The notes beneath the pieces were generated by a model. It was given only the letters and a program-made list of their open reading frames with translations, was not told where the DNA came from and did not search any database. Positions 1-10,444 of a DNA stretch of 64,000 bases are shown here, one piece after another. The translations under genes were made by a program, and so were the position numbers. Source of the DNA: Burkholderia sp. (GTDB lineage: Bacteria; Pseudomonadota; Gammaproteobacteria; Burkholderiales; Burkholderiaceae). The stretch spans positions 372,001 to 436,000 of the forward strand of contig CP144361.1 in NCBI GenBank assembly GCA_040954445.1, written 5' to 3'. Numbering within the stretch: the first letter of the stretch is position 1; every line of letters begins with the position of its first letter.

Positions 1-1007
1 CGATATACTACCGCTTCGGTGCCTCGCCCGAGTTTGAGCGCAAGCTTGCCGACTGGCTCAAGGCGGTGCGCGCTAAGGCTCGCTCGGGCGTGGTCGCGCT
101 GGCCTCCGCGCATGATCTCGGGCCGCTGCTCGACGAGATGCGGTTGGTGAAAGACGCCCACGAGCAAGCTATCATGCGCCGTGCGGCCAGCATCTCGGCC
201 AGCGCCCATCGGCGCGCGATGGCGACCACGCGCCCCGGCATCCGAGAATACGAACTCGAGGCCGAGCTGCTGCACGAATTCCGCCGCCACGGCTCGACCG
301 GGCCCGCCTATGGCTCGATCGTCGCGGTCGGTGCCAATGCCTGCGTGCTGCACTACCCAACGGGCAACGCGGTGGCGCGCGACGGCGACTTGATCCTGAT
401 CGACGCGGCCTGCGAACTGGAGGGCTACGCTTCGGACATTACCCGCACCTTCCCTACCAACGGTAAATTCTCGGGCCCGCCGCGCGCGCTCTACGACATC
501 GTGCTGGCCGCGCAGGCAACCGCCGTTGCGGCCACGCGCCCCGGCGTGCCCTTCGAAGCACCGCACGAGGCGGCGCTGCGCGTGGTTGCCCAGGGCCTGC
601 TTGACACCGGTATCGTGTCTAAGTCGTGCTGCGCGAACGTCGATGATATGCTCGCCGAGCGCGCCTACGAGCGCTTCTACATGCACCGTACCAGCCATTG
701 GCTCGGCATGGATGTGCACGATTGCGGCGACTACCGCCAGCGCGACGCCGAACGCGACGCACAGGGCATGCTGCCGTGGCGCTTGCTGCGCGAGGGCATG
801 GCACTGACCATCGAGCCGGGCCTTTACGTGCGCGCGGCTGCCGACGTGCCCGCTGAATTCCACGACATTGGCATTCGCATCGAGGATGATGCTTTCGTGA
901 CGGTCGACGGCTGCGAGCTGATCACGCGCGAAGTGCCGGTGGCGATCGACGAGATCGAGGCGCTGATGCGCGACGCCTGCGGCAACGCGGGCAGGCTCGT
1001 ACGATGA
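1..1007 (+). CDS. pepP: Xaa-Pro aminopeptidase (M24 family), 5' end outside window
   Basis: Cytosolic metallo-aminopeptidase that removes an N-terminal residue preceding proline. The reading frame is open from base 3, so the N-terminal part lies outside the window. The M24 'pita-bread' catalytic domain is complete: the metal-ligand stretches LIDAACELEGYASDITRTFP, the His region HRTSHWLGMDVHD, LTIEPGLYV and GIRIEDDAFVT appear in the normal order. These supply the two Asp, one His and two Glu ligands of the family. The stop overlaps the start of ubiH by ATGA, so the two are translationally coupled, an arrangement I associate with Burkholderia. Identity is very likely; only the start is unseen. 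Confidence 0.9.
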   Translation, partial: IYYRFGASPEFERKLADWLKAVRAKARSGVVALASAHDLGPLLDEMRLVKDAHEQAIMRRAASISASAHRRAMATTRPGIREYELEAELLHEFRRHGSTGPAYGSIVAVGANACVLHYPTGNAVARDGDLILIDAACELEGYASDITRTFPTNGKFSGPPRALYDIVLAAQATAVAATRPGVPFEAPHEAALRVVAQGLLDTGIVSKSCCANVDDMLAERAYERFYMHRTSHWLGMDVHDCGDYRQRDAERDAQGMLPWRLLREGMALTIEPGLYVRAAADVPAEFHDIGIRIEDDAFVTVDGCELITREVPVAIDEIEALMRDACGNAGRLVR

Positions 1008-2200
1008 CGTCGGCTTCCTCCTCCGCTCGGTGCGCCGCAGATATCGCCATCGTCGGAGCGGGCCCGGTCGGGCTCGCTCTAGCCGGCTGGCTGGCGCGGC
1101 GCAGCGCGACGCAGGCGCTGTCGACGGTGCTGGTCGATGCGCGCGATCCCTCGGCGAGCTTCGGCGACCCGCGCGCGATTGCGGTTTCGTATGGTAGCCG
1201 GATGCTGCTCGGCGCGCTCGGCTGGCCCGCCGACGCGACGCCGATCCGCCATATCCACGTCTCGCAGCGCGGCCACTTCGGTCGCACCCTGATCGACCGC
1301 GCCGAGCACGGCGTCGATGCGCTTGGTTATGTGGCGCGCTACGGCTCGCTGGTCGACGCGCTGGCGCGCGCGGTGTACGGCACTAGCATACAATGGCTGA
1401 CCTCCACCAGTGCGCGCACGCTACAGCAGGATGCCGAGGGCGTGACGGTCACGCTGGACTCTCCGCAGGGCGAGCGTGTGCTGTGCGTGCGCGCGCTGGT
1501 CAACGCCGAGGGCGGCTTATTCCAGGACGCGCCACGCGAGGGTGCCAGTGATACGCGCCATCGCCGCGACTACGCACAGACGGCGATCGTCGGCACGGTG
1601 AGCGTCTCGGCACCAAAGCCAAACGTGGCCTGGGAACGCTTCACTGCCGAAGGCCCGCTTGCACTGCTGCCCACCGGCGGTACCAGCCAAGCCGACTACG
1701 CTCTGGTCTGGTGTTGCTCGCCCGCTGAGGCTACTCGCCGCGCGGCGCTGCCCGACGAGGCCTTCGTCCGCGAACTGGGCATCGCCTTTGGAGAGCGCAT
1801 GGGCCGCTTCACGCGCGTCGTCGGTCGTGCGGCCTTCCCGCTCGGCCTGGCTATCGCGCCGACCTTGGCCAAGGGCCGCGTCGCGATCGTCGGCAACGCC
1901 GCCCAGACACTGCACCCGGTGGCGGGCCAGGGTTTGAACTTGGGCCTGCGCGACGCACACACGTTGGTGGATGCGTTCTCCGAGCACGGCACCACGCCGC
2001 GCGCGCTGGCTGCCTTTAATGCGCGACGCGCGCTCGACCGCCGCCTCACGATCGGCGCAACCGATACGCTGGCGCGTCTGTTTACGGTCGAATCGCGCGC
2101 ACTCGGGGCACTATGCGGCGCGGCACTGAGCGCGCTCGAATTCGTGCTGCCGCTCAAGAGGGCGATCGCGCGCCAGATGATGTTTGGTCAGCGACGCTGA
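1004..2200 (+). CDS. ubiH: UbiH/VisC-family FAD-dependent ubiquinone-biosynthesis hydroxylase
   Basis: Aromatic-ring hydroxylase of the UbiH/UbiF/UbiI family, expected to hydroxylate a polyprenylated ubiquinone precursor at the inner membrane. The dinucleotide-binding motif IVGAGPVGLALAG is at residues 16-28, and the second FAD motif VAIVGNAAQTLHPVAGQG starts near residue 292, followed by NLGLRDA. The length of 398 aa fits the family. It starts inside the pepP stop (ATGA). The neighbour pepP supports UbiH over other family members, but the exact ring position cannot be told from sequence. It is followed by an IS-rich gap, so any downstream operon partner has been separated. Confidence 0.85.
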   Translation: MTSASSSARCAADIAIVGAGPVGLALAGWLARRSATQALSTVLVDARDPSASFGDPRAIAVSYGSRMLLGALGWPADATPIRHIHVSQRGHFGRTLIDRAEHGVDALGYVARYGSLVDALARAVYGTSIQWLTSTSARTLQQDAEGVTVTLDSPQGERVLCVRALVNAEGGLFQDAPREGASDTRHRRDYAQTAIVGTVSVSAPKPNVAWERFTAEGPLALLPTGGTSQADYALVWCCSPAEATRRAALPDEAFVRELGIAFGERMGRFTRVVGRAAFPLGLAIAPTLAKGRVAIVGNAAQTLHPVAGQGLNLGLRDAHTLVDAFSEHGTTPRALAAFNARRALDRRLTIGATDTLARLFTVESRALGALCGAALSALEFVLPLKRAIARQMMFGQRR

Positions 2201-2404
2201 GGGCGCCCGCAGGGGGGGGATGCGGGGGTGCGGGCCCGACCGGCCACGGAGCCACCTTGATTTCTCAGCTACGTGCGCTGCGCGAATTGCGCCGTCCGCC
2301 GTAGCGCGCCATTATCGCATTTTCTGACATCTTCCCCTCCTGATTTATCCAGAATGCGTGATCTTGAATTAAATTACATAGCGAATTGGTTTATGCATGA
2401 AATA
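2201..2404. other. Intergenic gap with an IS630-type terminus fragment
   Basis: No convincing gene. Bases near 2341-2375 resemble one degraded terminus of the IS630-derived miniature repeat described at 59251-59364. The rest shows nothing I recognise. Confidence 0.4.
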
Positions 2405-3535
2405 GGCGTTGTTGCATAAATCGAGCGAAATCCGTTGATGTTTACGCGCAACGGTCGCGGGGGCCAGCCTCCTATCAAGTCAGATGCCAGAGTAACTGCC
2501 TAATTTTTATCAAGCCAATGCGCAAGGACATACACAAGAAAGGTGAGCCGAAGGCACGCTACCATGTCAGGAATTGGGTGGCCTATAATGAAGGCCTGAT
2601 CGACCGGGGGAACATAACAATATGGATAGATGAAGCCGTTCTTGCCAGAATACCCGATGCCATACCTACACGTGGTCGCGCCGTGTCTATACGGCGATAC
2701 GCCTGATTCAGGCATTACTTGGCGTGAAGACCGTCTATCGACTGACGTTGCGCGCCCTGCAAGGTTTCACCCAAAGTTTGGGCGATCTGGCCTTCCCGAG
2801 CTTGCCGGTGCCGAATTACACCACGCTCTGTCGCCGGGCAAAACGCTTGATGTCGAACTGCCGATCCTTCGTGACAATGAACCGATCTATCTGGTTGTCG
2901 ACAGCACCAGTCTGAAGGTCTATGGAGAAGGTGAATGGAAGGTGGGTGCGCCAGCACGGCTACTCGAGGCGGTGCACGTGGCGTAAAGTCCATCTCGCGC
3001 TCAACGCGAATATGGGTCAAGTGCATGCCGCGCTAATGACGCATCAGAATGTGGCTGACGGTGACGCTCTGGCCAAGTTGCTCGACCAGATTCCACGCGA
3101 AGAACAAATCGATGTCATCGGCAGTGACGATGCTTACGACACCAAGCCATGCCATGCGGCCATTGCTGCACGCAGTGCTATTCCTTCGATTCCGCCACGC
3201 GCTGATGCCGTTCATTGGCCAGCGGATATGCCCGGTGCGGCGTGGCGTAATGGCGCGGTTGATGCAATTGCCCGTGACGGTCGTCGAGAATGGAAGCAAG
3301 ACAGTGGCTACCACCGGCGATCGCTTGCCGAGAATGCGATGTATCGGTTCAAGACCCTCACCGGCAACTGTCTCTGGGCGCGTCACATCGACTCGCAGGC
3401 GACCGAGGTCTCCATTCGCGTCGGCGTCATCAACCGTATGGCGCGGACCTCGCTCGTCCGCAATCTGTTCGTATCGCCTGAAATTATGCCCGTCGATGCT
3501 ATTGCATCCTCATACTCGATTTATGCAACAACGCC
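2405..3535 (+). mobile_element. IS903-group (IS5 family) copy with broken transposase
   Basis: Full-length copy with both termini (GGCGTTGTTGCATAAATC at the left, its reverse complement at the right). The transposase runs from about 2518 to 3478 but carries single-base insertions, for example in the GRGRPCLYGD region near 2680-2705 and near 2940, so it is a pseudogene. Its right end abuts an inverted partial copy directly. I see no matching target duplication around the pair. Confidence 0.9.
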
Positions 3536-4227
3536 TCTTCGCGTGGAATCTGGTCGAGCAACTTGGCCAGAGCGTCAGCGTCAGCCACATTCTGATTCGT
3601 CATTAGCGCGGCATGCACTTGACCCGTATTCGCGTTGAGCGCGAGATGGACTTTACGCCACGTGCGCCGCTTCGAGTAGCCGTGCTGGCGCACCTTCCAT
3701 TCATCTTCTCCATAGACCTTCAGACCGGTGCTGTCGACAACCAGATAGATCGGTTCATTGTCACGAAGGATCGGCAGTTCGACATCAAGCGTTTTGCCCG
3801 GCGACAGAGCGTGGTGTAATTCGGCACCGGCAAGCTCGGGAAGGCCAGATCGCCCAAACTTTGGGTGAAACCTTGCAGGGCGCGCAACGTCAGTCGATAG
3901 ACGGTCTTCACGCCCAGTAATGTCTGAATCAGCGTATCGCCGTATAGACACGGGCGACCACGTGTGGGTATGGCGTCGGGTATTCTGGCAAGGACAGCTT
4001 CATCTATCCATATTGTTACGTTCCCACGGTTGATCAGGCCTTCATTATAGGCCGCCCAATTCCTGACACGGTAGCGTGCCTTCGGCTCACATGTCTTGTG
4101 TATGTCCTTGCACATTTTCTTGTCAAAAATTAAGCAGTTACTCTGGAATCTGACTTGATAGGGGGCTGGCCCTGCGATCGTTGCGCGTAAACGTCAACGG
4201 ATCTCGCTCGATTTATGCAACAACGCC
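3536..4227 (-). mobile_element. Inverted 5' fragment of the IS903-group element
   Basis: About 690 bp from the transposase-start end of the element, in minus orientation. It ends at 4227 with the ...CAACAACGCC terminus. A one-base loss in the run at about 3792-3798 frameshifts the transposase N-terminus. It begins mid-element exactly where the preceding copy ends, so the two are a nested or recombined pair. Confidence 0.9.
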
Positions 4228-4372
4228 CCCCGTGCATATCCGCTTGTCGACGTGCGACGCAATTTCTTCACTTCCGTCATAGACCCCTCACTTTCATCCG
4301 CACAATATATCTACTTGACACAAATTTTCCAACTGGAATAATTCTCCCGCTCGGAATAATTTGGATCTCGGA

Positions 4373-5488
4373 ATGTCGTCGACCACTCAAGAACAGCCGA
4401 AAGAAAATCGTCAAAAAATCTCGGAATCCGCGCCAAAGCGGCCTTCTCGCCAGCGCAACGTCCTGATTTTCATCGCGATCGCCACGGCGATTGCCGGCCT
4501 GGTCTGGCTGGCACACTGGTGGACCGTTGGTCGCTTCATCGAATCGACCAACGATGCCTACCTGCAGGCCGACAGCATGACAGCCGCACCGAAGGTGTCG
4601 GGCTACGTGACCGCCGTCTATGTGCGTGACAACCAGAGCGTCAAGGTCGGCGACCCGCTGGTGAAGCTCGACGTCCGCCAGTATCAGGTTTCCATGCAGA
4701 ATTCGCAGGCAAGCGTCGATGCGTGGCGCGCCAACATTGCGCGCACCCAGGCCGACATTGCCCAGCAGCACGCCAACCTTGCACAGACGCAAGCCCAGGC
4801 CCGAGTGTCGAGCATCAACTTGCAGCACGCCAGCGAGGAATACGCGCGGTATGCCCCGCTGGGGGGCATCGGTGCCGAAACGCACGAGCGTATCGCTGAC
4901 CTGAAAAGCGTGCGTGACCAGGCACGGGCCACGCTGGCGGCGAATAACGCCTCGATTGCGGCGGCCCGCGCCCAGATCAACTCCAGCACCGCACAGCTGC
5001 GGCAGGCCCAGGCCCAGCTCGAGGCGGCTCAGGCCAGCGCCGCGCAATCGCAGCTCGACCTCGACAATACGGTGGTGTGCAGCGCGCTGGACGGTCGTGT
5101 GGGCGACCGCACGGTGCGCGTCGGCCAGTATGTGCAGCCCGGCACGGGCCTATTGACGGTGGTGCCGGTGCAGGACATCTACCTGGTCGCCAACTTCAAG
5201 GAAACCCAGGTGGGCCGCATGCGGGTGGGTCAGCCGGTCACTCTACACGTGGACGCGCTGCCCGATCGCGCGTTGTACGGGAAGGTTGATAGCTTTTCGC
5301 CGGGCACCGGCTCGCAGTTCGCGCTGCTTCCACCGGACAACGCCACCGGCAACTTCACCAAGATCGTGCAGCGTGTACCGGTGCGCATTCACATCGATAC
5401 CGATGACGAGACCCGCCATGTGCTGCTCCCGGGCCTGTCGGTGAACGTCGACGTCGACACCCGTGACGACGGGCTGCATCATGGCTGA
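4373..5488 (+). CDS. emrA: EmrA-type periplasmic adaptor (HlyD family) of an MFS drug pump
   Basis: Membrane-fusion protein that would bridge the EmrB transporter to an outer-membrane channel. The start is taken as ATG 4373; an in-frame TTG lies 12 bp upstream. A short charged N-terminus is followed by one membrane anchor (about residues 25-46, NVLIFIAIATAIAGLVWLAH). A biotinyl-lipoyl half-motif (STNDAYLQADSMTAAPKVSG) follows, then a long Ala/Gln-rich coiled-coil hairpin (about residues 105-225) and the second lipoyl half (ALDGRVGDRTVRVGQYVQPG). It overlaps emrB by 8 bp. Immediately upstream is an IS, so any MarR-type regulator normally adjacent is not present here. Confidence 0.85.
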   Translation: MSSTTQEQPKENRQKISESAPKRPSRQRNVLIFIAIATAIAGLVWLAHWWTVGRFIESTNDAYLQADSMTAAPKVSGYVTAVYVRDNQSVKVGDPLVKLDVRQYQVSMQNSQASVDAWRANIARTQADIAQQHANLAQTQAQARVSSINLQHASEEYARYAPLGGIGAETHERIADLKSVRDQARATLAANNASIAAARAQINSSTAQLRQAQAQLEAAQASAAQSQLDLDNTVVCSALDGRVGDRTVRVGQYVQPGTGLLTVVPVQDIYLVANFKETQVGRMRVGQPVTLHVDALPDRALYGKVDSFSPGTGSQFALLPPDNATGNFTKIVQRVPVRIHIDTDDETRHVLLPGLSVNVDVDTRDDGLHHG

Positions 5489-7070
5489 AGCCGCCACGCC
5501 CACCGCCGCGCTGCATCCCGAGCGCGCTAGCGTGACCGACTGGATCGCGGCGGCCGCCGGCGCGCTAGGCGCTCTGATGGCCATGCTCGACATCTCGATC
5601 ACCAATTCGGCTCTGCCGCAGATCCAAGGCGAGATCGGCGCGACCGGCACCGAGGGCACCTGGATCTCCACCGGCTATCTGATGTCGGAAATCGTGATGA
5701 TCCCGTTGGCCGCATGGCTCACGCGCGTGTTCGGGCTGCGCAACTTTCTACTAGTCTCGGCGGCGTTGTTCATCGCCTTCTCGCTGATGTGCGGCTGGTC
5801 GGGCACGCTGGCGCTGATGATCGCTGGTCGAATTGGCCAAGGCTTCACCGGCGGTGCGATGGTTCCTACCGCGCAGACCATCATCCGCACCCGGCTACCG
5901 GTTTCGCAGCTGCCGGTGGGCATGACCCTGTTCGGCCTGATTGTGCTGCTCGGGCCGCTGTTCGGCCCAGTGCTGGGCGGCTGGCTAGCTGATAACGTGA
6001 GCTGGAGCTGGTGCTTCTTCATCAACTTGCCGGTCTGTCTGATCCTGATCGCTCTGCTGGTACTCGGCCTCCCTTCCGAAAAGCCGCAATGGCCGCAGTT
6101 CTTTAGCGCCGACTGGGTCGGCATCGTGGGCCTGTCGATCGGGCTCTCCTCGCTGACAGTAGTGCTCGAGGAAGGCCAGCGCGAGCGCTGGTTCGAATCG
6201 TCAATGATCACCACGCTGAGCTGGATCACCTGCGCCGGCTTTGTGTTGATTGCGATCTCACAGTTCACTTCCAGGCGACCGATACTGCGGCTCGCGCTAA
6301 TGCGCAACCCGCGCTACGCCAGCGTGATCGTGATTGTCGCGGCGGTGGGAGCAGGCCTGTACGGCGTGTCCTACCTGCTGCCGCAGTTCCTCGCTATCGT
6401 CTCGGGCTATAACGCTGAGCAGGCCGGCGAGATCATGCTGCTCTCGGGCCTGCCCGCCTTCCTGATGATGCCGATTTTGCCGAAGCTGCTCGGCAAGGTG
6501 AACGATCGGATTTTGGTGATCTCTGGGCTGATGCTGTTCTTCCTGAGCTGCATGCTCGACATCTCGCTGACCGCGCAAAGCGTTGGCCATGACTTCGTTT
6601 GGTCGCAGCTGATCCGCGGCGTGGCGCAGATACTGGCGATGATGCCGCTCAACCAGGCTTCGATGGCAGCCGTACCGCGTGAGGCATCGGGCGACGCGGC
6701 GGGCCTCTACAACATGGCCCGCAACCTGGGCGGCTCGATCGGCCTGGCCATCATCGGCACCATCATCGACCGACGCACTACCTATCACACCGCCACCATT
6801 CGCGAATCGGTCACCGCCAACTCGCTGATCGGCCAGGACCGCATCTCACAGTACGCGGCCAACTGGTTCTCGCATACCGGCGACCTGGTCTACTCGCAGG
6901 TATGCACGCTCGGCCAATTGGCCCAGCAGATCAACGTGCAGGCTATTGTGATGACCTATGCAGAAACCTTCTACCTGCTCGGACTGGCGCTGATCGCCTG
7001 CGTGCCACTGGCCCTGCTGCTCCGCACGCCGCCGCGCAACGGGCCGCCACCGTCCTCGTCCGGCCACTGA
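5481..7070 (+). CDS. emrB: EmrB/QacA-type MFS drug-proton antiporter (DHA2, 14 TM)
   Basis: Inner-membrane exporter of 529 aa with the hydrophobic pattern of a 14-segment DHA2 permease. Family motifs are visible: GTWISTGYLMSEIVMIPLAAW in the first segments, AGRIGQGFTGGAMVPTAQTI, and GLIVLLGPLFGPVLGGWLAD (motif C-like). ATG 5481 is chosen because it gives the normal MAEA... N-terminus and overlaps the emrA stop. The TGA stop is part of the target duplication of the IS array that follows, so the coding region is intact although the operon is interrupted directly behind it. Confidence 0.87.
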   Translation: MAEAATPTAALHPERASVTDWIAAAAGALGALMAMLDISITNSALPQIQGEIGATGTEGTWISTGYLMSEIVMIPLAAWLTRVFGLRNFLLVSAALFIAFSLMCGWSGTLALMIAGRIGQGFTGGAMVPTAQTIIRTRLPVSQLPVGMTLFGLIVLLGPLFGPVLGGWLADNVSWSWCFFINLPVCLILIALLVLGLPSEKPQWPQFFSADWVGIVGLSIGLSSLTVVLEEGQRERWFESSMITTLSWITCAGFVLIAISQFTSRRPILRLALMRNPRYASVIVIVAAVGAGLYGVSYLLPQFLAIVSGYNAEQAGEIMLLSGLPAFLMMPILPKLLGKVNDRILVISGLMLFFLSCMLDISLTAQSVGHDFVWSQLIRGVAQILAMMPLNQASMAAVPREASGDAAGLYNMARNLGGSIGLAIIGTIIDRRTTYHTATIRESVTANSLIGQDRISQYAANWFSHTGDLVYSQVCTLGQLAQQINVQAIVMTYAETFYLLGLALIACVPLALLLRTPPRNGPPPSSSGH

Positions 7071-8802
7071 GGCGTTGTTCTATAATTTTAGCGAGAGTCG
7101 GTGACGTTTACGCGCAACGGTCGGGCCAGCGCCCTGTTATCAAGTCAGATTCCAGAGTAACCGCCTAATTTTTTCCAAGAAAATGCGCAAGGACATACAC
7201 AAGACAGGTGAGTCGAAGGCACGCTACCGTGTCAGGAATTGGGCGGCCTATAATGCAGGCCTGATCAACCGGGGGAACGTGACGATATGGATAGAGGAAG
7301 CCGTCCTTTCCAGGATACCCGACGCCATACCAATACGTGGTCGCCTGTTTTTATACAGCGATGCGCTGATTGAGGCATTACTTGGCGTGAAGATTGTCTA
7401 TCGACTGACGTTACGCGCCCTGCAAGGTTTCACCCAAAGTCTGCGTGATCTGGCCTTCTCAAGCTTGCCAGTGCCGAATTACACTACGCTCTGTCGCCGG
7501 GTAAAAACGCTTGATGTCGAACTGCCGATCCTTCACGACATCGAACCGATCCATCTGGATGTCGACAGCACCGGTCTGAAAGATTATGGCGAAGGTGAAT
7601 GGAAGGTGCGCCAGCACGGCTACTCGAAGCGGCGCACGTGGCGTAAAGTCCATCTCGCGCTCAACGCGAATACGGGTCAAGTGCATGCCGCGCTAATGAC
7701 GAATCAGAATGTGGCTGACGGTGACGCTCTGGCCAAGTTGCTCGACCAGATTCCACGCGAAGAACAAATCGATGTCATCGGCGGTGATGGTGCCTACGAC
7801 ACCAAGCCATGCCATGCGGCCATTGCTCCACGCAGTGCTATTCCTTCGATTCCGCCACGCGAGGGTGCCCCGTTCATTGGCCAGCGGATATGCCCGGTGC
7901 CGCGTGGCGTAATGGCGCGGTTGATGCAATTGCCCGTGACGGTCGTCGAGAATGGAAGCAAGAAAGTGGCTACCACCGGCGATCGCTTGCCGAGAATGCG
8001 ATGTATCGGTTCAAGACCCTCATCGGCAACTGTTTCTGGGCGCGTCACATTGACCCGCAGGCGACCGAGGTCTTCGTTCGCGTTGGCGTCATCAACCGTA
8101 TGGCGGATCTCGCTCGTCCGCAATCCGTTCATATCGCCTGAAATTATCCCGTCGATGCTATTGCGTCTTCACACTCGATTTATGCAACAACGCCGCGAAG
8201 GTGAATGGAAAGTGCGCCACGGCTACTCGAAGCGGCGCACGTGGCGTAAAGTCCATTGCGCACTCAATGTGAATACAGGTCAAGTGCGTGCCGCACGCTG
8301 ATGACGCGTTGAGATGTGGCTGACGGTCATGTTCTGGACAAGTTACTCAACTAGATTCCGCGCGACGAACAGATCGATGTCATTAGCGATGGCGGTGCCT
8401 ACGAAACCAAGCCGTGCTATGGCAGCCATTTCTGCACGAAGTGTCGTTCCTTCGATTCCGCTACGACGCGAGGGTGCCGCTCATTGGCACCGAATACGCC
8501 AGGTGCGACGTGGCTTAACGGCGCGGTTGATGCAATTGCCCATGAACGGTCTTCGCGAATGGAAGCAAGGCAGTGGCTACTACTGGCGGTCGCTTGCCGA
8601 GCATGCGATGTATCGGTTTAAGACGCTCACCGGCAACCGTCTCTGGGCGCATCACATCGCCTTGCAGGCGAACGAAGTCGCTGTTCGCGTCCACGTAATC
8701 AACCGCATAACGGACCTCGCTCGTCCGCAATCTGTTCGCATCGCCTGAAATTATGCCCGTCGATGCCATTGCCTCCTCGCGCTCGATTTATGCAACAACG
8801 CC
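7071..8802 (+). mobile_element. IS903-group tandem '1.5-copy' array at the emrB stop codon
   Basis: The first unit (7071-8194) has a diverged left end (GGCGTTGTTCTATAATTTTA) and a fresh right end. Its transposase frame (7183 onward) is open to near the C-terminus and then shifts. A second partial unit (8195-8802) starts mid-gene and ends in the normal terminus. The whole array is flanked by GGCCACTGA (7062-7070) and AGCCACTGA (8803-8811), an 8/9 target duplication, so it derives from one insertion that was later invaded and recombined. Confidence 0.88.
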
Positions 8803-8815
8803 AGCCACTGACACG

Positions 8816-10405
8816 ATGAAGTCCTCGATGCAGTCCATTACCCTAGTTCCCCGCCAGGCGCTGACGCTGGTCTGCGCCGCGCTCGTGCTCGCTGGATGTA
8901 CGGTCGGCCCCGACTACAAGGGCACGCCGGTCGCGCCGAGCGCGGCTACCTTCGTGCGCGCGCTAAAGACTGGGGTGATCGTCGCGACGCCGATGCCTGC
9001 CGCCTGGTGGCAAAGCCTAAACGACTCTCAGCTCAACGAGCTGATCGCCGCGGCGCTGGCCCACAACCCCGACCTTCACGTGGCCCAGGCGCGGCTGCGT
9101 GAGGCCCGCGCGCAACTGAGCCAGCAGCGCAGCAATGCTTTGCCGAAGACCTCGGCCAACCTGGCCGCGATCCGCACCCGCGCGCCCGACATAAACACGC
9201 TGTCGGCTTTGACCGGCGCGAACAACGCGAATGGTAGCAATAGCCAAGCCGACACCAGCCCGATCCCGCTCTACACGGCTAGTTTCGACGCTACCTGGGA
9301 GATCGACCTGTTCGGCGGCACGCGGCGCGCGATCGAGGCAGCTTCGGCGCAGGCCGAAGCTGTCGACGCGGACCTGGCCGATACGCAGGTCTCGATAGCG
9401 GCCGAGGTCGCCAATGCCTATGTGGACCTGCGCGACCAACAGCAGCGTCTGGCGCTCTCGCAGCGTACCGACGATCTCCAGAAACAGCAGCTCAACTTGA
9501 CCTGGCAGCGGCGTGGGCGCGGCGTGGCGACCGATGCCGATATCGAGCGCCTGACCACCCAGGTAGAAAACACGCACGCCTTGCTGATCCGGCTCGATGC
9601 CCAGGTGACCGAATCACTCGACCGTCTCGCGACCCTCACCGGACGCGCGCCGGGCGAGCTCGATGTCCAGCTCTCGGGCGCCAACCCAGCGCTGCCGAGT
9701 CTGCCCGAATCGCTGCCAATCGGCGACCCGGCCGCCTTGCTCAAGCAACGCCCCGACGTGCGCGCGGCCGAGCGGCACCTGGCCTCGAGCAATGCGCAGA
9801 TAGGTGAGCACGTCGCTGACTACTTCCCCAAGGTCACTTTGCTCGGCGAGCTAGGCTTCAGCGCGGGCGACCCGGGCCACTTATTCCGCAAGCAAAACCG
9901 GACCTGGGTAGGCGTGCCTTACCTGCAATGGAATCTGTTCGACTTCAGCCGCACGCGCGGAGCCGTACGTGCCGCCGAAGCCTCGCGCGATGAAGCTGAG
10001 GCCAACTACACCAAGGCCGTGCTCGGCGCGCTGCAGGACGCCAATACCGCCCTGTCGCGCTATGGGCACCAGCGCGATCACGTGGTCGCGCTGGACACGG
10101 TGCGGACCTCGGTTGTACACGCAGCGAGGCTGATGGATCAGCGCTATCGTGCCGGCGTTTCCTCGCTGATCGACCTGCTTGAGACGCAGCGCGACGTTCT
10201 GTCGGCGCAGCAGAATCTGATCACGGGCCAGGCCGAGCTGATCAAGGACTATGTGTCCCTGCAGAAGAGCTTTGGCCTTGGCTGGCAGAACGGGCAGGCT
10301 GATGCGACGACTGCGACCGCGGGTGCGGGTATGACCACCGCTCCGACGGCTGCCGTTGAGAAGAAACTTGTGGGGTTCACATCTCGCGGACTGCAAATGC
10401 AATAG
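8816..10405 (+). CDS. TolC/NodT-family outer-membrane efflux lipoprotein of the Emr-type pump
   Basis: Outer-membrane channel partner for emrAB. ATG 8816 is chosen: it is the first Met downstream of the IS end, giving MKSSMQSITLVPRQ and a lipoprotein signal ending LVLAGC. An in-frame extension into the IS exists but is an artefact of the insertion. Two OEP repeats with long amphipathic helices are visible, including the conserved ATWEIDLFGGTRRAIEAA and YLQWNLFDFSRTRGAVRAAE stretches. It was presumably in one transcript with emrAB before the IS entered; it may now depend on IS-borne or read-through transcription. A strong terminator follows. Confidence 0.85.
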   Translation: MKSSMQSITLVPRQALTLVCAALVLAGCTVGPDYKGTPVAPSAATFVRALKTGVIVATPMPAAWWQSLNDSQLNELIAAALAHNPDLHVAQARLREARAQLSQQRSNALPKTSANLAAIRTRAPDINTLSALTGANNANGSNSQADTSPIPLYTASFDATWEIDLFGGTRRAIEAASAQAEAVDADLADTQVSIAAEVANAYVDLRDQQQRLALSQRTDDLQKQQLNLTWQRRGRGVATDADIERLTTQVENTHALLIRLDAQVTESLDRLATLTGRAPGELDVQLSGANPALPSLPESLPIGDPAALLKQRPDVRAAERHLASSNAQIGEHVADYFPKVTLLGELGFSAGDPGHLFRKQNRTWVGVPYLQWNLFDFSRTRGAVRAAEASRDEAEANYTKAVLGALQDANTALSRYGHQRDHVVALDTVRTSVVHAARLMDQRYRAGVSSLIDLLETQRDVLSAQQNLITGQAELIKDYVSLQKSFGLGWQNGQADATTATAGAGMTTAPTAAVEKKLVGFTSRGLQMQ

Positions 10406-10435
10406 GCCGACGCTTCATGCGTCGGCCTGTTTCTC
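10404..10435 (+). terminator. Rho-independent terminator after the outer-membrane lipoprotein gene
   Basis: Perfect 10-bp inverted repeat AGGCCGACGC (10404-10413) and GCGTCGGCCT (10419-10428) with a TTCAT loop, followed by a T-rich tail. The stem starts inside the stop codon of the gene. Confidence 0.85.
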
Positions 10436-10444
10436 CTTTACGTC

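Noticed and set aside
2113-2304. Small open frame overlapping the ubiH end
   Set aside because: No RBS, overlaps ubiH out of frame, and arginine/glycine-rich as expected of a GC-rich shadow frame.
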